Of a DNA stretch of 64,000 bases, positions 33,046-42,595 are shown in pieces. The position numbers were made by a program, and so were the translations under genes. Numbering within the stretch: position 1 is the first letter of the stretch; the number at the start of each line of letters is the position of its first letter. The notes beneath the pieces were generated by a model, which was not told where the DNA came from, did not search any database, and worked only from the letters and a program-made list of their open reading frames with translations. Location of the stretch: NCBI GenBank assembly GCA_029204225.1, contig CM055103.1, positions 56,902,205 through 56,966,204 of the forward strand. The letters run 5' to 3'. The stretch comes from Diphasiastrum complanatum (lineage: Eukaryota; Streptophyta; Lycopodiopsida; Lycopodiales; Lycopodiaceae).

Positions 33046-34547
33046 GGACACTAAGCAAACAGCATGAGTCCACCCTGGTGGAATCCTAATCACAAGAGAG
33101 GGTCAAGGAAATGCACCACCACCACCACCTCCTCCTAGGCCAAGGGGCAGAAGAAGAGACACACCCTGGCTCAAGGATATTCGGAAGCTACAGAAGACCA
33201 ATAATCTTCTGATTCTGAAAGCTCACATACAGAGATCCATCAGACAGGTTACAAGAAGTCTATCTGCAGATGTGAGATGGACTGTAACGGCAATAGAGGT
33301 GCTGCACACTACAAATGAGGATTTTCAAGTGAAATTTTTTTCAGATACTGTTGTTGCAGCTATCCACGCCAAGAGGGTGACCATCATGCCCAAGGATTTC
33401 AACATTATGTTCAGGCTACGGGACAAATATGACAAATTTGCAGAGTACTTTAGACTTGCTCCTTCCTCTCCTCCAAAACAAGATTCAAAGAGGAGAAAAC
33501 GAAAGCAATCTCAACCATCCCGACTTGTTTTTCGAGTACAAAGCATGAGTTTTCAAAGAAGAGGAGGTCTCATGATCCTCCTAATAAAGCGAGGGATTTT
33601 TCAAAGCCATCTTCTCTGGACGAGATTCTATCTGCTAGGCAATCTCCTCCCAAGTCTCCTTCTTCACCTCTTAAAACTCCATCTTTATCTTCTCCTGCTA
33701 AATTTCCATCTCCTAATAAATCTCCTCCTCCTTCAAAATTTCAATCTCCTCCTACCGCCACAAATATTAGTTCCCCACCTCATATTCTAGGAAATGATTT
33801 AGATGATTTTGTAAATGTAAAGGTAGAATCAATTTTGAATGACAATTTTTTTTTCTGGTTTATCTGTATTACTTTCGTCACCCCTTGCACTTGCCTTTGT
33901 AAATACTCCTCAATATGTACAGTATGACCAATTGTTAAACACATATCTTAAAGCTTTAGGTCCTTGTTATAGTTTTAAGATGCCGAAGACCAATGCTGGT
34001 CTTCCCCTTTCTAAATTAGATACAGGTGAATTAGAAAGTAGGGATAAAATGCTAGGTGACAATGTAGGAGGTGGGGCAATTCAGTACTGGATGGAGTTTT
34101 TTCATACCCCATTGTTTATAGATGTAGCATTGTTTCCCCTTCAATTCATGGCTACATTTGGTTTTCCTGATTTCAAGAGTCTGCACGATGATATGCTCCA
34201 ATACGTCAAACTGGGGACTCCAATTCTTGTACTCCCATAAATAACAAAGTAAGTGTATTTTTTACAGATTTTATTAAGTTGAACTATTCATATGAATTTT
34301 GATTTCACATTGATTCTCATAAATTTATTGTTTTCTGACTGCAGTGATCATTGGAGCTTATATGTGTTGTCTTTATACGTCAATGATGAGGGTGTGTGTA
34401 ATCCAGTGTGTTTAAAAATGAACTCTATTACACACACACACAAAATTGCCAGGAGCCATATCCAGAAAATATTGGAACTCTTTTTAGTACCAAATGCAAT
34501 AGCATATACGAAGCTGAAAATTGTTGATGTAGAGGTAAAAATTTATC

Positions 34548-34618
34548 AATATCGATTCGATGCGTCCTTGTAGTTATTGTTTGGTTTTTTTTCATATCGT
34601 GCGCACTGATCTGATACT
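34548..34618. repeat. 71-bp palindromic unit 3
   Basis: The arms are AATATCGATTCGATGCG and GTGCGCACTGATCTGATACT around a T-rich loop. It lies in the intron of the H3-Ulp1 gene. Confidence 0.85.
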
Positions 34619-34634
34619 TAAACAATATTTTTTG

Positions 34635-34705
34635 GATATCGATTCGATGCGCACTTGTTTTCGTTGTAAATTTTATTATAACATCCTGCGCGTTGATCCG
34701 ATATT
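34635..34705. repeat. 71-bp palindromic unit 4
   Basis: The arms are GATATCGATTCGATGCGCAC and CTGCGCGTTGATCCGATATT. It starts 17 bp after unit 3, in the same intron. Confidence 0.9.
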
Positions 34706-35103
34706 TCATAATGTTAAAATTTGGATACTGCAGTCCTCCCAGTAGTGATTCTGTCATTTGTGGTTGGTATACGGTATGCAATGCCAAAACACTTTTTCAA
34801 TTGGCTTGCACTACAAGATGAACTTCCTAATCTGGAAGAGGTAATCTTTGATTAATAACATTTAATGGTGTTTTTGTTTTTTTTTTTTAATAATCAAATT
34901 CTTAATAACTAATCTTTGATTAATAACATTTAATTGTTTCATGTTTTTTTCAGTTTAAATGCCAGAAGGTCTCCCCAAGATAATGCACTTCAGGCAGGAG
35001 ACCATAAAGCTTGTGATCGAAAAATCATATCCAGTTGCAGTGGTAGAGTGTTCTTCACCCAAGCTACTTCCAACTGGAGAAATGGATTTAGAGATCATAG
35101 ATA

Positions 35104-36198
35104 GTTGATACTGATAAAAAAATTTGTCTCACTTAATGTGGATGAGACACATGTGCAGAAAATTTTTATAGAAATACATTTACAATTTTCTATGGTTGTT
35201 CTTACTTGTTTGTTTTACTGTTATTAATTCAGGTTATGATTCATTCATCTTCAATTTCTGTGGTTTTCCGACATGTTTGTTTTTTATAGCCTTGGTTTGC
35301 CTTGTCTTTACCATGGTTTTTTCTGGATAAGTTCGGAAAGAGGATCTGATCAAACCTTTGCCACAACCAATCCAAACACGCGACATTAGTTCACTTAGAT
35401 TTGTTGCAGCAAAGCTTTGATCTAATCTGCTCCTTGGTTGCTTCAACTTCATCATAGCTCTTGAAGATTGCAGAAACTTGCTTGTACAACCATAGCATTG
35501 TACAACAAGCTACATGCTATTACTACTATGTCAAGAAGCTTCAATGGATGCTAAAGAACAAAGCAAAAAAGATACTAAGCATGGCTAGCATCTTTTATAA
35601 TTCAATAAACTTTACAGAAATTCTACTGGCAACCCTTGAATGTTTTTATGACCTCAAGTGACGATGACACTTTTTAACAATGAATGCACTTAAAAAATAA
35701 ATAGGCCCATTCGAAGGAATCCTTTAGAAAAACAAAATACATCATTGACAACATCAAAAATTTCAAGAAAAACTTGACTCACTTGAAATGCCATATTAGC
35801 TTTTGGGGGAACAAATCTATCACCCTTAGCCTCTACAAGGTAGGGCAAGAGAAAACAAACTTCTATATGAATATCACACGAGTTCTAATACTTGCTAGAC
35901 ATGCATTGTTTCCTTTAAAGAATTGGGTGAGAGCCCCCCAAAAAAATTCTATATGCACATCACACTAGTTCCCATGTTTATGTAGAATGCAGTTGAGATT
36001 GAAAAACAAACAAATTTTTATATGCACCATGCTGAGTTCATTGCGTTTGAGGCATGCACTCTACTCTTGAAGAGCTAATTTGTGTGGCTATATGTGATAG
36101 AGGGACTCTCATCTTTAAGAAAGATCTGGCATATGTGAATTGAAAATTATATCCTCATCACAATAGCACTCATGAGGAACATGAGTCCTTACAAACCT
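35104..36198. other. Intergenic, nothing recognised
   Basis: Only short ORFs without known motifs (for example minus strand 35455-35234). No repeats or transposon signals were seen. Confidence 0.5.
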
Positions 36199-36352
36199 GT
36201 ATGATGCTAAGGTATTAATGAAGGAGGGGGTGAGTCTTTGCATAAAAAAGGAGTGAGCTTAATAAAAGTTGGGGTGTATGATGCTAAGGTATTAATGAAG
36301 GAGGGGGTGAGTCTTTGCATAAAAAAGGAGTGAGCTTAAAATAAAAGCTGGG
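36199..36352. repeat. 77-bp direct duplication touching the tRNA
   Basis: Two near-identical copies (36199-36275 and 36276-36352) start TGTATGATGCTAAGG and end in AAAAG(C/T)TGGGGTG. The second copy ends inside the 3' end of the tRNA-Met gene, so the first copy carries a duplicate of the tRNA's last bases. Confidence 0.85.
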
Positions 36353-36433
36353 GTGAGGGAGGCTCGAACTCCCGACCTCAGGATTACTCGATTGCTATGA
36401 GACCTACGCGCTAGCCAACTGCGCCACCACCCC
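36349..36433 (-). tRNA. tRNA-Met (CAT), elongator, with 11-nt intron
   Basis: On the minus strand the gene starts GGGGTGGTGGCGCAGTTGG and ends CCTCCCTCACCCC plus discriminator A. The acceptor pairs GGGGTGG with TCACCCC (one G-T wobble), the D stem is GCGC/GCGC, the T loop is GGGAGTTCGAGCCTCCC and the anticodon loop is CTCATA. The length is 85 nt; removing 11 nt (about GCAATCGAGTA) after the anticodon gives the plant elongator tRNA-Met. Plant nuclear elongator tRNA-Met genes are known to carry an intron here. A T-run terminator (CTTTTATTTT) follows. Absence of internal damage suggests it works. Confidence 0.93.
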
Positions 36434-37064
36434 TTTGAGAGGTTTCGTGCCTTGAATAAATTTTTATAATTTTTAAATCTGTTCGAGAAGCCTATAACTA
36501 CTAAGGAGGTGCTACATTGTATTACATTCATACTCTCTACTACTTACCTGATCAATTCAAAGTTGAGGGACTGGTATTTAGGAGTTATGGGTGTTGGTGC
36601 ACGATATAGCCTCGTATCTTGTCACAAGCGTGGTATCTGCTTGAACATGGAGCTCTTACTTTGCCCACTTCATGAAATACAGTACAATCAAAACTTCATA
36701 CTAGTTGTAAAACTAAGGTGTAAACTTTTTGCTGTTAGTGGGAATAAGCATCAGTTTAGCAGTTAGCTGCACCTTCATGAACTAAGGCTGTGAATGTAAT
36801 ATATCCACAAACACATATATGATATTTGTTACGGATAGCCCTGTATTCAGGTACAATTTTGCTATTTTCTTTTGCAGATGATTCGAGATTGTTACCGTTG
36901 GCCTGCTGATCTGGATCATCTTCAACCGCCAGCTGAGAAAAGCTTTCCTGTTTTACCATTATATATCATAAATTGATAGTGGGGCTGAATAATAAGTAAA
37001 GTCCTTAGGAAATAGCCTCCCACAATGCGAGAGTGTCGATTGATGAATGTAATAACTTCAAATT
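36434..37064. other. Between tRNA-Met and sperm-tail gene
   Basis: This is probably mostly 3' UTR and spacer. On the minus strand 36950-36830 reads SFSQLAVEDDPDQQANGNNLESS after an acceptor-like GTAAAACAG, which could be a small downstream exon, but no domain supports it. Confidence 0.35.
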
Positions 37065-38297
37065 TCAAAACCCATCAAACCTCTCTGAACCGCTAGTCAT
37101 GGTGAATGCAGGACCTCCCAAGCCGGTGGACGATGATGCGGTGTAAGCACCAGGACCAGGAGCTTCTTCAGGTGCCTTCTTCCTGAACCTAATTCCCATG
37201 GAAATGGCATGAGACGCATTCAACACGTTTGTTGATATCCCAGTATTGTAATCAGAAGGTCCAGGAGACTCAAAAACCTTTTCAGCTGGCTTTCTGCCAG
37301 TGAAGGTGATGCAAGGCCCAGCACCAATGCTATCACGTGGATCGTATGTTCCGGGGCCAGGGATGCACTCAGGCACTGCTTTGAGATGCCTACCAGCTAT
37401 GGTGTACGCAGGTGATCCAACTTTGCTTTCATGCTTCAGGGAATAAGTCCCTGGACCAGGAGATGGGTCCGCTCCCTTGGGTCTGTGCCATCTTCCTCCG
37501 ATGCTGTAGCAAGGACCACGATCAACAGGAAGAGTATATGCACCCGGTCCAGGCCTAGAATCCTTTCTTGCAGTTTTGCATCTTCCACCGATTGTATAGG
37601 CTGGCTCTTTCCTGCATGTTAAAGGACTACCCACGTCCACATAGTACTCTCCCGGCCCTGGAGACTCTTCTGTTTCTGTCGGCGGCTTCCTCCTGGAGAT
37701 GGTGTAAGCTGGGCCTCGCGAGGTGGTGCTGCCATGGAGATATGTCCCCGGGCCAGGGTTCTCCTCTTTCGCTCTCTTGCCGTGTCTGTTGCCGATGCTG
37801 AATGCCGGCGATGCTCTGGGCATCCTCTCATCCGGGCTATAAGACCCAGGCCCGGGGATTTCATCTCTTCCCGTGCTTTTTGACCTCCTGCCCATAATGC
37901 TGAACGATGGTCCTGTGTCCTCATTGTGCAGGGCATATGCTCCAGGACCAGGAAGAATCTCCCTCACAAACGATCTGCATTTGCCGCTGATGCTGTAGGC
38001 TGGATCCTTGGGGTGGGTGATGGAGAGCTTGGCTGAGTAGTACGCTCCAGGGCCAGGGACTGATGCTGCTCTGGCGTCCTGATGATCCAAGGGAGAGGGC
38101 TGCTTGCCCAGCATGGTGAAGGCAGGGCCTGAGCGCTTGCTGGTGATGGGGTAGGATCCAGGGCCGGGACTCCATTGCTCCGAGGTTAAGCTGAGCGTTC
38201 TGCCTGCGATAGTGTAGGCTGGGATGTTTGGAGTGACTGGACGCACGTCAGTGTCGTAGGCTCCTGGTCCTGGAGTTCGATCCTTTTTTCTCACCAT
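37065..38297 (-). CDS. Sperm-tail PG-rich repeat protein (SHIPPO/ODF3-like)
   Basis: The product has 410 residues from the first in-frame ATG (38297), just after a CAG-rich stretch. It consists of twelve repeats of about 30-37 residues, each with PGPG[AST]Y (one degenerate, PGPSDY) followed by a variant of AYTIxGR. This is the STPG/SHIPPO repeat. Animal and algal family members sit in or on flagellar axoneme microtubules, some as inner-microtubule proteins. Among land plants such genes go with motile sperm, so male-gamete expression is expected. No intron or stop is seen in the frame, and the upstream 800 bp show no other gene. The exact start is uncertain because the frame stays open to 38333 without another ATG. 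Confidence 0.88.
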   Translation of the reverse strand: MVRKKDRTPGPGAYDTDVRPVTPNIPAYTIAGRTLSLTSEQWSPGPGSYPITSKRSGPAFTMLGKQPSPLDHQDARAASVPGPGAYYSAKLSITHPKDPAYSISGKCRSFVREILPGPGAYALHNEDTGPSFSIMGRRSKSTGRDEIPGPGSYSPDERMPRASPAFSIGNRHGKRAKEENPGPGTYLHGSTTSRGPAYTISRRKPPTETEESPGPGEYYVDVGSPLTCRKEPAYTIGGRCKTARKDSRPGPGAYTLPVDRGPCYSIGGRWHRPKGADPSPGPGTYSLKHESKVGSPAYTIAGRHLKAVPECIPGPGTYDPRDSIGAGPCITFTGRKPAEKVFESPGPSDYNTGISTNVLNASHAISMGIRFRKKAPEEAPGPGAYTASSSTGLGGPAFTMTSGSERFDGF

Positions 38298-38882
38298 TAC
38301 CTGCTGCTGCTGCTTCTGCTGCCGGTGTAACACTATGACTGCTGGAAGCCCGTGAATTTGACTAAGTCATGCATGCTGCTGCCTTACTGCATGATGAGGA
38401 GGTTAGACATCAAATAATGGCTACAATTATGACTGATGCAAGCCTGTGAGATTGACTAAATCATGCATTGCTGCTGCTGCTTCTGATGAGGAGGCCAAAC
38501 ATCAAATCTTTTGTCATGGTTATCATTATATATGACTGCGGCAAGCCTGTGAATTTTGCCCATTTCAAGATACTGGCATTGAATGTGTCTTCAAGAACGT
38601 GATCAGTGCACATTGCAGTTGCCATGTAGTATAATTATTGCTGGATGGAAATTGATCAATTGCCAGACATGTAATTGTTCTCTGTTTGCTGGGAAACACG
38701 CTGCTAGAGACAGACGTATATAGCCCACGCTAATTGCTACATTGCACAAAGTACTCAACCAAAAACAATGTATTATTATCATACTGCAGCAGCTATCAAC
38801 TACAGGAATGCCATCAATTCGTGTGTATGAAAAGGAAGGGATTTTGTGAGCTTAGATGTGTTTGGTCGTTCTGGGCTGCGCG

Positions 38883-38921
<39 letters not shown>

Positions 38922-39030
38922 GAAATGCCGTGTCTCTTGAGGCCCTAGAGCTCAAGGCTAGGCACCCAAGTCTTAAACTAGAAAAAGTATAAATTAGAAC
39001 CCTAGGGCCAGCCTTGAGCACTCTCTCTAA
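38298..39030. promoter_or_regulatory. Upstream region of the sperm-tail gene
   Basis: It contains two related stretches (ATGACTGCTGGAAGCC... and ATGACTGATGCAAGCC..., each followed by GTGA and GACTAA(A/G)TCATGCATG) near 38334 and 38430 and a third weaker one near 38530, so the leader is partly repetitive. No clear TATA box was identified. A (GA)n tract lies at 38885-38917. Confidence 0.4.
38885..38917. repeat. (GA)n microsatellite
   Basis: Uninterrupted GA dinucleotides of about 33 bp. Confidence 0.95.
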
Positions 39031-39090
39031 AGCCCTTGGCCAAAGTCTTTACCATGCTAAAGCCCTTGGCCAAAGCCTTTACCAGGTCTC
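39031..39090. repeat. Short tandem duplication
   Basis: TAAAGCCCTTGGCCAAAG followed by (T/C)CTTTACCA occurs at about 39029 and again at 39058. Confidence 0.8.
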
Positions 39091-39225
39091 TTGTACAGTG
39101 CAAGTTGTTTTGTCTAAAAGATGGTCCTGAGAGCACATGTGTACATCTACATTGATTGAGGTGCCATTTCATGTAAATGTAAAAAGGCCTATGTGATGGT
39201 TTAGAGCATCTACATTGATTGCCTG

Positions 39226-39440
39226 TAGTGTTCGGGAAACTTTTTTGAGGCTTCTCTCAAAAATCCCATATCTTAAGGAGTATTCCAGTTACTAACAGGG
39301 GATATGCTTCTACTTGCCAGTTTTCCCCTATAAAATCTCAAATTTATCACATAAAAAATCTTGCAAATTTTTATAGTTGTCGGTTTTTGGGAAAAGATGC
39401 CGGTTCCATTCCTTAAGAATGTCGGCTTTTCCGAACACTA
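39226..39440. mobile_element. hAT-like MITE, copy 1, 215 bp
   Basis: The ends are TAGTGTTCGGGAAA and, inverted, TAGTGTTCGGAAAA. The flanks are parts of a tandem duplication (39142-39211 and 39441-39500), and copy 1 of that duplication shows the empty site CATTGATTGAGGTGCC. The element sits at GATTG / GATTGAGG, consistent with an 8-bp target duplication that has since mutated on the left. Interior shared with 54952-55131 includes TTTTnCCAAAAA, TTGCA(G/A)G and TTATGT(C/G)ATAAA on the matching strand. Confidence 0.78.
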
Positions 39441-39759
39441 GATTGAGGTGCCATTTCTTGTAGATCTAAAAAGGGTGTATGTCATGGTTTAGAGCAGGCC
39501 CATGGGCTAGACATTCCCACTCTCTTTGTGGCTAGACCTACTCATTTCTGGTTCGTAATGGGCACTTGAGGCTTTTTCTAGTTGTTTATTACTTTGCTAA
39601 AAGAGTAGAGTGAGCAACATGATTGCTTATGATGATTTCATTTTCTAGATGCCGGTTTTGTTTCATAATGGTCATGTGAAGAAAAAGAAAAAGTCACACT
39701 ACCCATTACGCAATGGAAGTAGTTCGGACAATATGCCATTAGTTCGATTCCTTCCATAG

Positions 39760-39889
39760 TACGTTATACCCCATAAGTTCTAATGTTGCCCATCACGCCA
39801 TCCTTGGATTCTAGATGACTCAAGTATGTTATACCCCATAAGTTCTAATGTTGCCCATCACGCCATCCTTGGATTCTAGATGACTCAAT
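39760..39889. repeat. 65-bp tandem duplication plus a distant third copy
   Basis: Two almost identical copies begin TA(C/T)GTTATACCCCATAAG at 39760 and 39825. A diverged third copy lies at about 40010-40077 and has GGTTCAAATCTC, similar to a pol III B box. The downstream AGAGCCT..TAGGAAG..CCACC also repeats (39907 and 40085). Confidence 0.85.
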
Positions 39890-40179
39890 ATTCAATATAA
39901 TTTTTTAGAGCCTACTAGCTAGGAAGCCCACCCTCTCATGCCTCCAGACCTCGTCTATGACTCCTTACATAGCAAAATGTTATCCGCCTATCTCGTTCTA
40001 TGATATGTTACAACCCATAGGTTCAAATCTCACCCCCCCATCGCACAATAGGATTCTGGATGACCCAATATTCTAGTTTTTTAGAGCCTGCCTAGGAAGT
40101 CCACCATCTCATAAATCGATATACCAAAGGAGCCAGAGGCCTTAAGAAGTCTTTGTTCCATTCGGGCACTATTCAGTTT

Positions 40180-40880
40180 TGACTTCAGAAACATAATCCT
40201 AGAATGTCTCGAACTGCTCCTTTAGCACGTCCCATGCTTGTCTAGGTGTAGTGGCATCACTTATGTGGATAATGATGTGGTCTTTCACTGACAAGTTGAT
40301 GAAGGTCAAAGCTCTCCCCACCTTCCTGTCGAACACTCTAATGTCCGCTTCATTTGGCGGTCTTTTCTCATCACCCGTGACGACATCCCACAATTCTTTC
40401 TCTATCAGTATGTTTTTCATTTGAAATTCCACACTGCATAGATGGAAATCCCGTCCAATTTGCTATTTTCGCTCAAAATGGACTCTCTCATATTTGACAT
40501 CCCAAAACTGTCTAAAACTGCAATCGTAGGCTATAAACTATATGCCAAGGCCAACCGTGATCTCAGAAATAAAAGATAATGACCTGCAATTTTTTTCTTA
40601 CTAAGATAATGGCCGCTTTTTCGCCAAATTGAAAGCCAAATCGGCTTCGTCTTCCAAAATGCTCCTTGTCACCAACTCCCAACTACGTGCCCAATGGAAT
40701 GGTGAAATCACTTTTGGCGTGCTCTGAACACTTTCTCCGTGGCAATCACTCTGTTTTGTAAAACCGTACTTGCAGGTACAGTCCGGGTGCCCTTCGTTTG
40801 GAGGTTATAGCCCTTCGTTTGGGTCAAAACGGATAAAGGACTAGAAAATAGGGACTTTTGAATTTTTGAACTATTTCTTC
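40180..40880 (-). mobile_element. Copia gag and leader fragment, copy B
   Basis: On the minus strand an ATG at 40500 opens MSNMRESILSENSKLDGISIYAVW; after a one-base loss near 40432 it continues FQMKNILIEKELWDVVTGDEK, VGRALTFINLSVKDHIIIHISDATTPRQAWDVLKEQFE. The 40690-40880 part is the leader shared in opposite orientation with 17225-17460. Nothing of pol or LTR is attached. Confidence 0.85.
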
Positions 40881-42090
40881 ACCTTTCACATGTGAAGGGA
40901 CCCAACTCCGATTTCAGTTTGAAAATTTTTAATGAAGTTGAAGTGTCTTCTATACTTCAGACCCTTCCAAATGAAATTTAGAGTGGATCTTTGCAAATCC
41001 AATGTCTCTTCATCATCCAGCGGTCCAGACAAGCCCGAACTCCCACCGTAGATCACCCTCTTCTGTAATCCAATGGATGAGGTGTGTTTGGCATGTTGAA
41101 GTGGCCCCTTCCAGCCACGACTCACTAAGATACACAAGGATTAAGTTCTCTTGGGCGCACGCGACCTCACGACCTTCTCCCTTGCTTCCTTTGAAAGCTT
41201 TCTCTCTTTTAGCTATGGAGGTAGGGTTTTTGGCCTCCTTGCTCACAAAGATCCAACGCACAAACCAAAAAATGGTAGTCCATGACCTCTTGGGATTAGC
41301 TTCATTCCACCATGGTGCCCTTCTACACGCATTTAAAGCTTTAGAATTGGTTCAAAATAGAGAGAAAACATTATTTTGTGCTTCCAAACCCTAGGCTAGG
41401 ACTTTCCTTGAAAATATGGAATTTGGCTGGCTATTTACAGCTCTCTGGCTGGCCAATCCTACACCTCTGATATCGCACTATAGCAAGCAATCTGATGCTT
41501 CACTTCGTTTGTCAATCGGTGTCCAATTGGATGCACACCAATTGCAAACACCAAGCAATCTCTTTACGGATTTTTTTTTTTTGAATTCCGTTTTTCCGCT
41601 TTTTAGATTCAGCCGACAGATCCTATCTCCGAATCCTCTTACAGTTTCAAGTTTGGCAAGCCTCTGTATTCTAGAAATTGTGCACCAGTGCTTTTCTTTC
41701 CACTTTCAACCCACCGTATACCTCGAACTCTTAGAAGACTCTTCTCCCGAAGCTCTCTTCAACGGCAACGATGTATTGTGTACACTTCTTGTACCGCTCG
41801 GATATCAACTTAGAATCTGCTTCAAATAGGATTACAGATCATGCTACACAGTAACACAGACAGAAAGCACTCTCCACACCAAGCTCACGTAGCAACTATA
41901 TTTCTCCAAACCAAAATACATTGTACATTTTAGTTCTGCACTAAAACAGCCCATGCATGGCCCAGGTTGTCGTCGACGGAATGCGTGTCCCGTCAACTCG
42001 CCTCACACTGATCTTTATCCACTGATAGGACCCACAGTACAGTAACACAGTAGTTCTACTTTAATTCTAACTGAGATGATTCAGAAGGTG
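40881..42090. other. Intergenic, possibly old LTR sequence
   Basis: Two plus-strand ORFs (41002-41394 and 41416-41829) show no recognisable domain. As it lies upstream of the minus-strand gag at 40500, part may be the leader or LTR of that element, but I found no primer site or LTR ends. Confidence 0.35.
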
Positions 42091-42094
42091 TTGA

Positions 42095-42595
42095 GAAAAC
42101 TAAGCTAGATCTATCCAAAGAGTTAACTTATTGGCTCCTTAGTGTGGATAACCATAACAAGACCTGATCTTTGCTATAGGGTTTGAAGCTTAGTCAAGAT
42201 ATGCAAGATCCATTAGTTATCCATTGGAAATGTACCAAAAGAATATTGAAATACATCTCAGGCACACTAGATTTTGGGATCATTTATAGAAGTGAATCCA
42301 TTAACTTGCATATTTCTTTTGCAGGGGACAAGAAGGATAGAAATTCAACAAGTGCCTTGCAACTTTCATTGGAGAAGGTGTGGTTACTTGGCTATCAAAG
42401 AAGCAAGAAACAATATCTCTTTCATCAACTGAGGCCGAGTACAAAGCTCTAACAACCACAACCAAGGAAGTACTATGGATCAAGAGGTTGCTTGAGGAAC
42501 TCAAAGTGATCAGATCAGGTGTCATTCCACTCATCTACAATGACAACATCTCAGTCCAACACCTAGCATCCAATCCAATCTACCATGTCAGAAAT
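42095..42595 (+). pseudogene. Copia RNase H fragment
   Basis: It reads ELIGSL-type remnants, then KLSQDMQDPLVIHWKCTKRILKYISGTLDFGIIY, a shift, VVTWLSKKQETISLSSTEAEYKALTTTTKEVLWIKRLLEEL and YNDNISVQHLASNPIYHVR. It stops abruptly at 42593. The sequence is close to the RNase H of the element at 58059-64000. Confidence 0.88.

Larger units (their letters stand above)
32143..33063. promoter_or_regulatory. Shared divergent promoter
   Basis: This 921-bp interval separates two start codons facing away from each other. It has TATA-like boxes for both directions: CTATAAAT on the minus strand at 32421-32428 and TATATATAGATGG on the plus strand at 32814-32826. Two direct copies of TAAATAGTCTATCACTAG with similar flanks (AAATCATCATTA) lie near 32535 and 32617. 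Two 71-bp palindromic units and one looser pair of the same arms also lie here. One arm ends about 10 bp from the minus ATG and another ends about 18 bp from the plus ATG, so both genes may share regulation. Confidence 0.55.
34534..34734 (+). other. Intron of the Ulp1-like part holding two palindromes
   Basis: The donor is GTAGAG^GTAAAA and the acceptor ATACTGCAG^TCCTCC. The 201-bp intron consists mainly of 71-bp palindromic units 3 and 4. The reading phase across it does not fit perfectly (one base off), which adds to the signs of decay or a small indel. Confidence 0.6.
33064..35103 (+). pseudogene. Histone H3-like fold fused to Ulp1-type (C48) protease
   Basis: From the ATG at 33064 a short tail with a Pro-rich run (frame change in a CCA tract near 33112) leads to PWLKDIRKLQKTNNLL, then RWTVTAIEVLH, FFSDTVVAAIHAKRVTIMPKDF at about 33180-33420. 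This is the H3 histone fold, with CENH3-like RWT, FSD and KDF residues. A Lys/Arg stretch and a Ser/Pro-rich linker (SPPKSPSSPLKTPS) follow after a shift near 33530. Past a T9 tract (33843) the Ulp1-like part starts: LGDNVGGGAIQYWMEFF, ILVLP, an in-frame TAA, ITN, intron (to 34345), DHWSLYVLSL with the protease His, MNSI where Asp is usual, a second intron (34534-34734) and DSVICGWYTVC with the Cys. A last exon ends ECSSPKLLPTGEM. Shifts in simple tracts could be read errors; the TAA suggests a dead gene. Confidence 0.65.

Noticed and set aside
32152-34705. 71-bp units as tRNA genes
   Set aside because: The length is tRNA-like, but there is no A or B box, no anticodon arm and no T loop; only the end arms pair.
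32270-34705. Palindrome pairs as terminal inverted repeats bounding a transposon
   Set aside because: The Ulp1-like exons continue past 34705 and the partner gene lies left of 32152, so the pairs do not bound the coding unit; no target duplication was seen.
37431-37801. Plus-strand ORFs opposite the sperm-tail gene
   Set aside because: Shadows of the repetitive PGPG codons on the minus strand.
40002-40080. B-box-like GGTTCAAATCTC as a tRNA gene
   Set aside because: No A box or cloverleaf around it.
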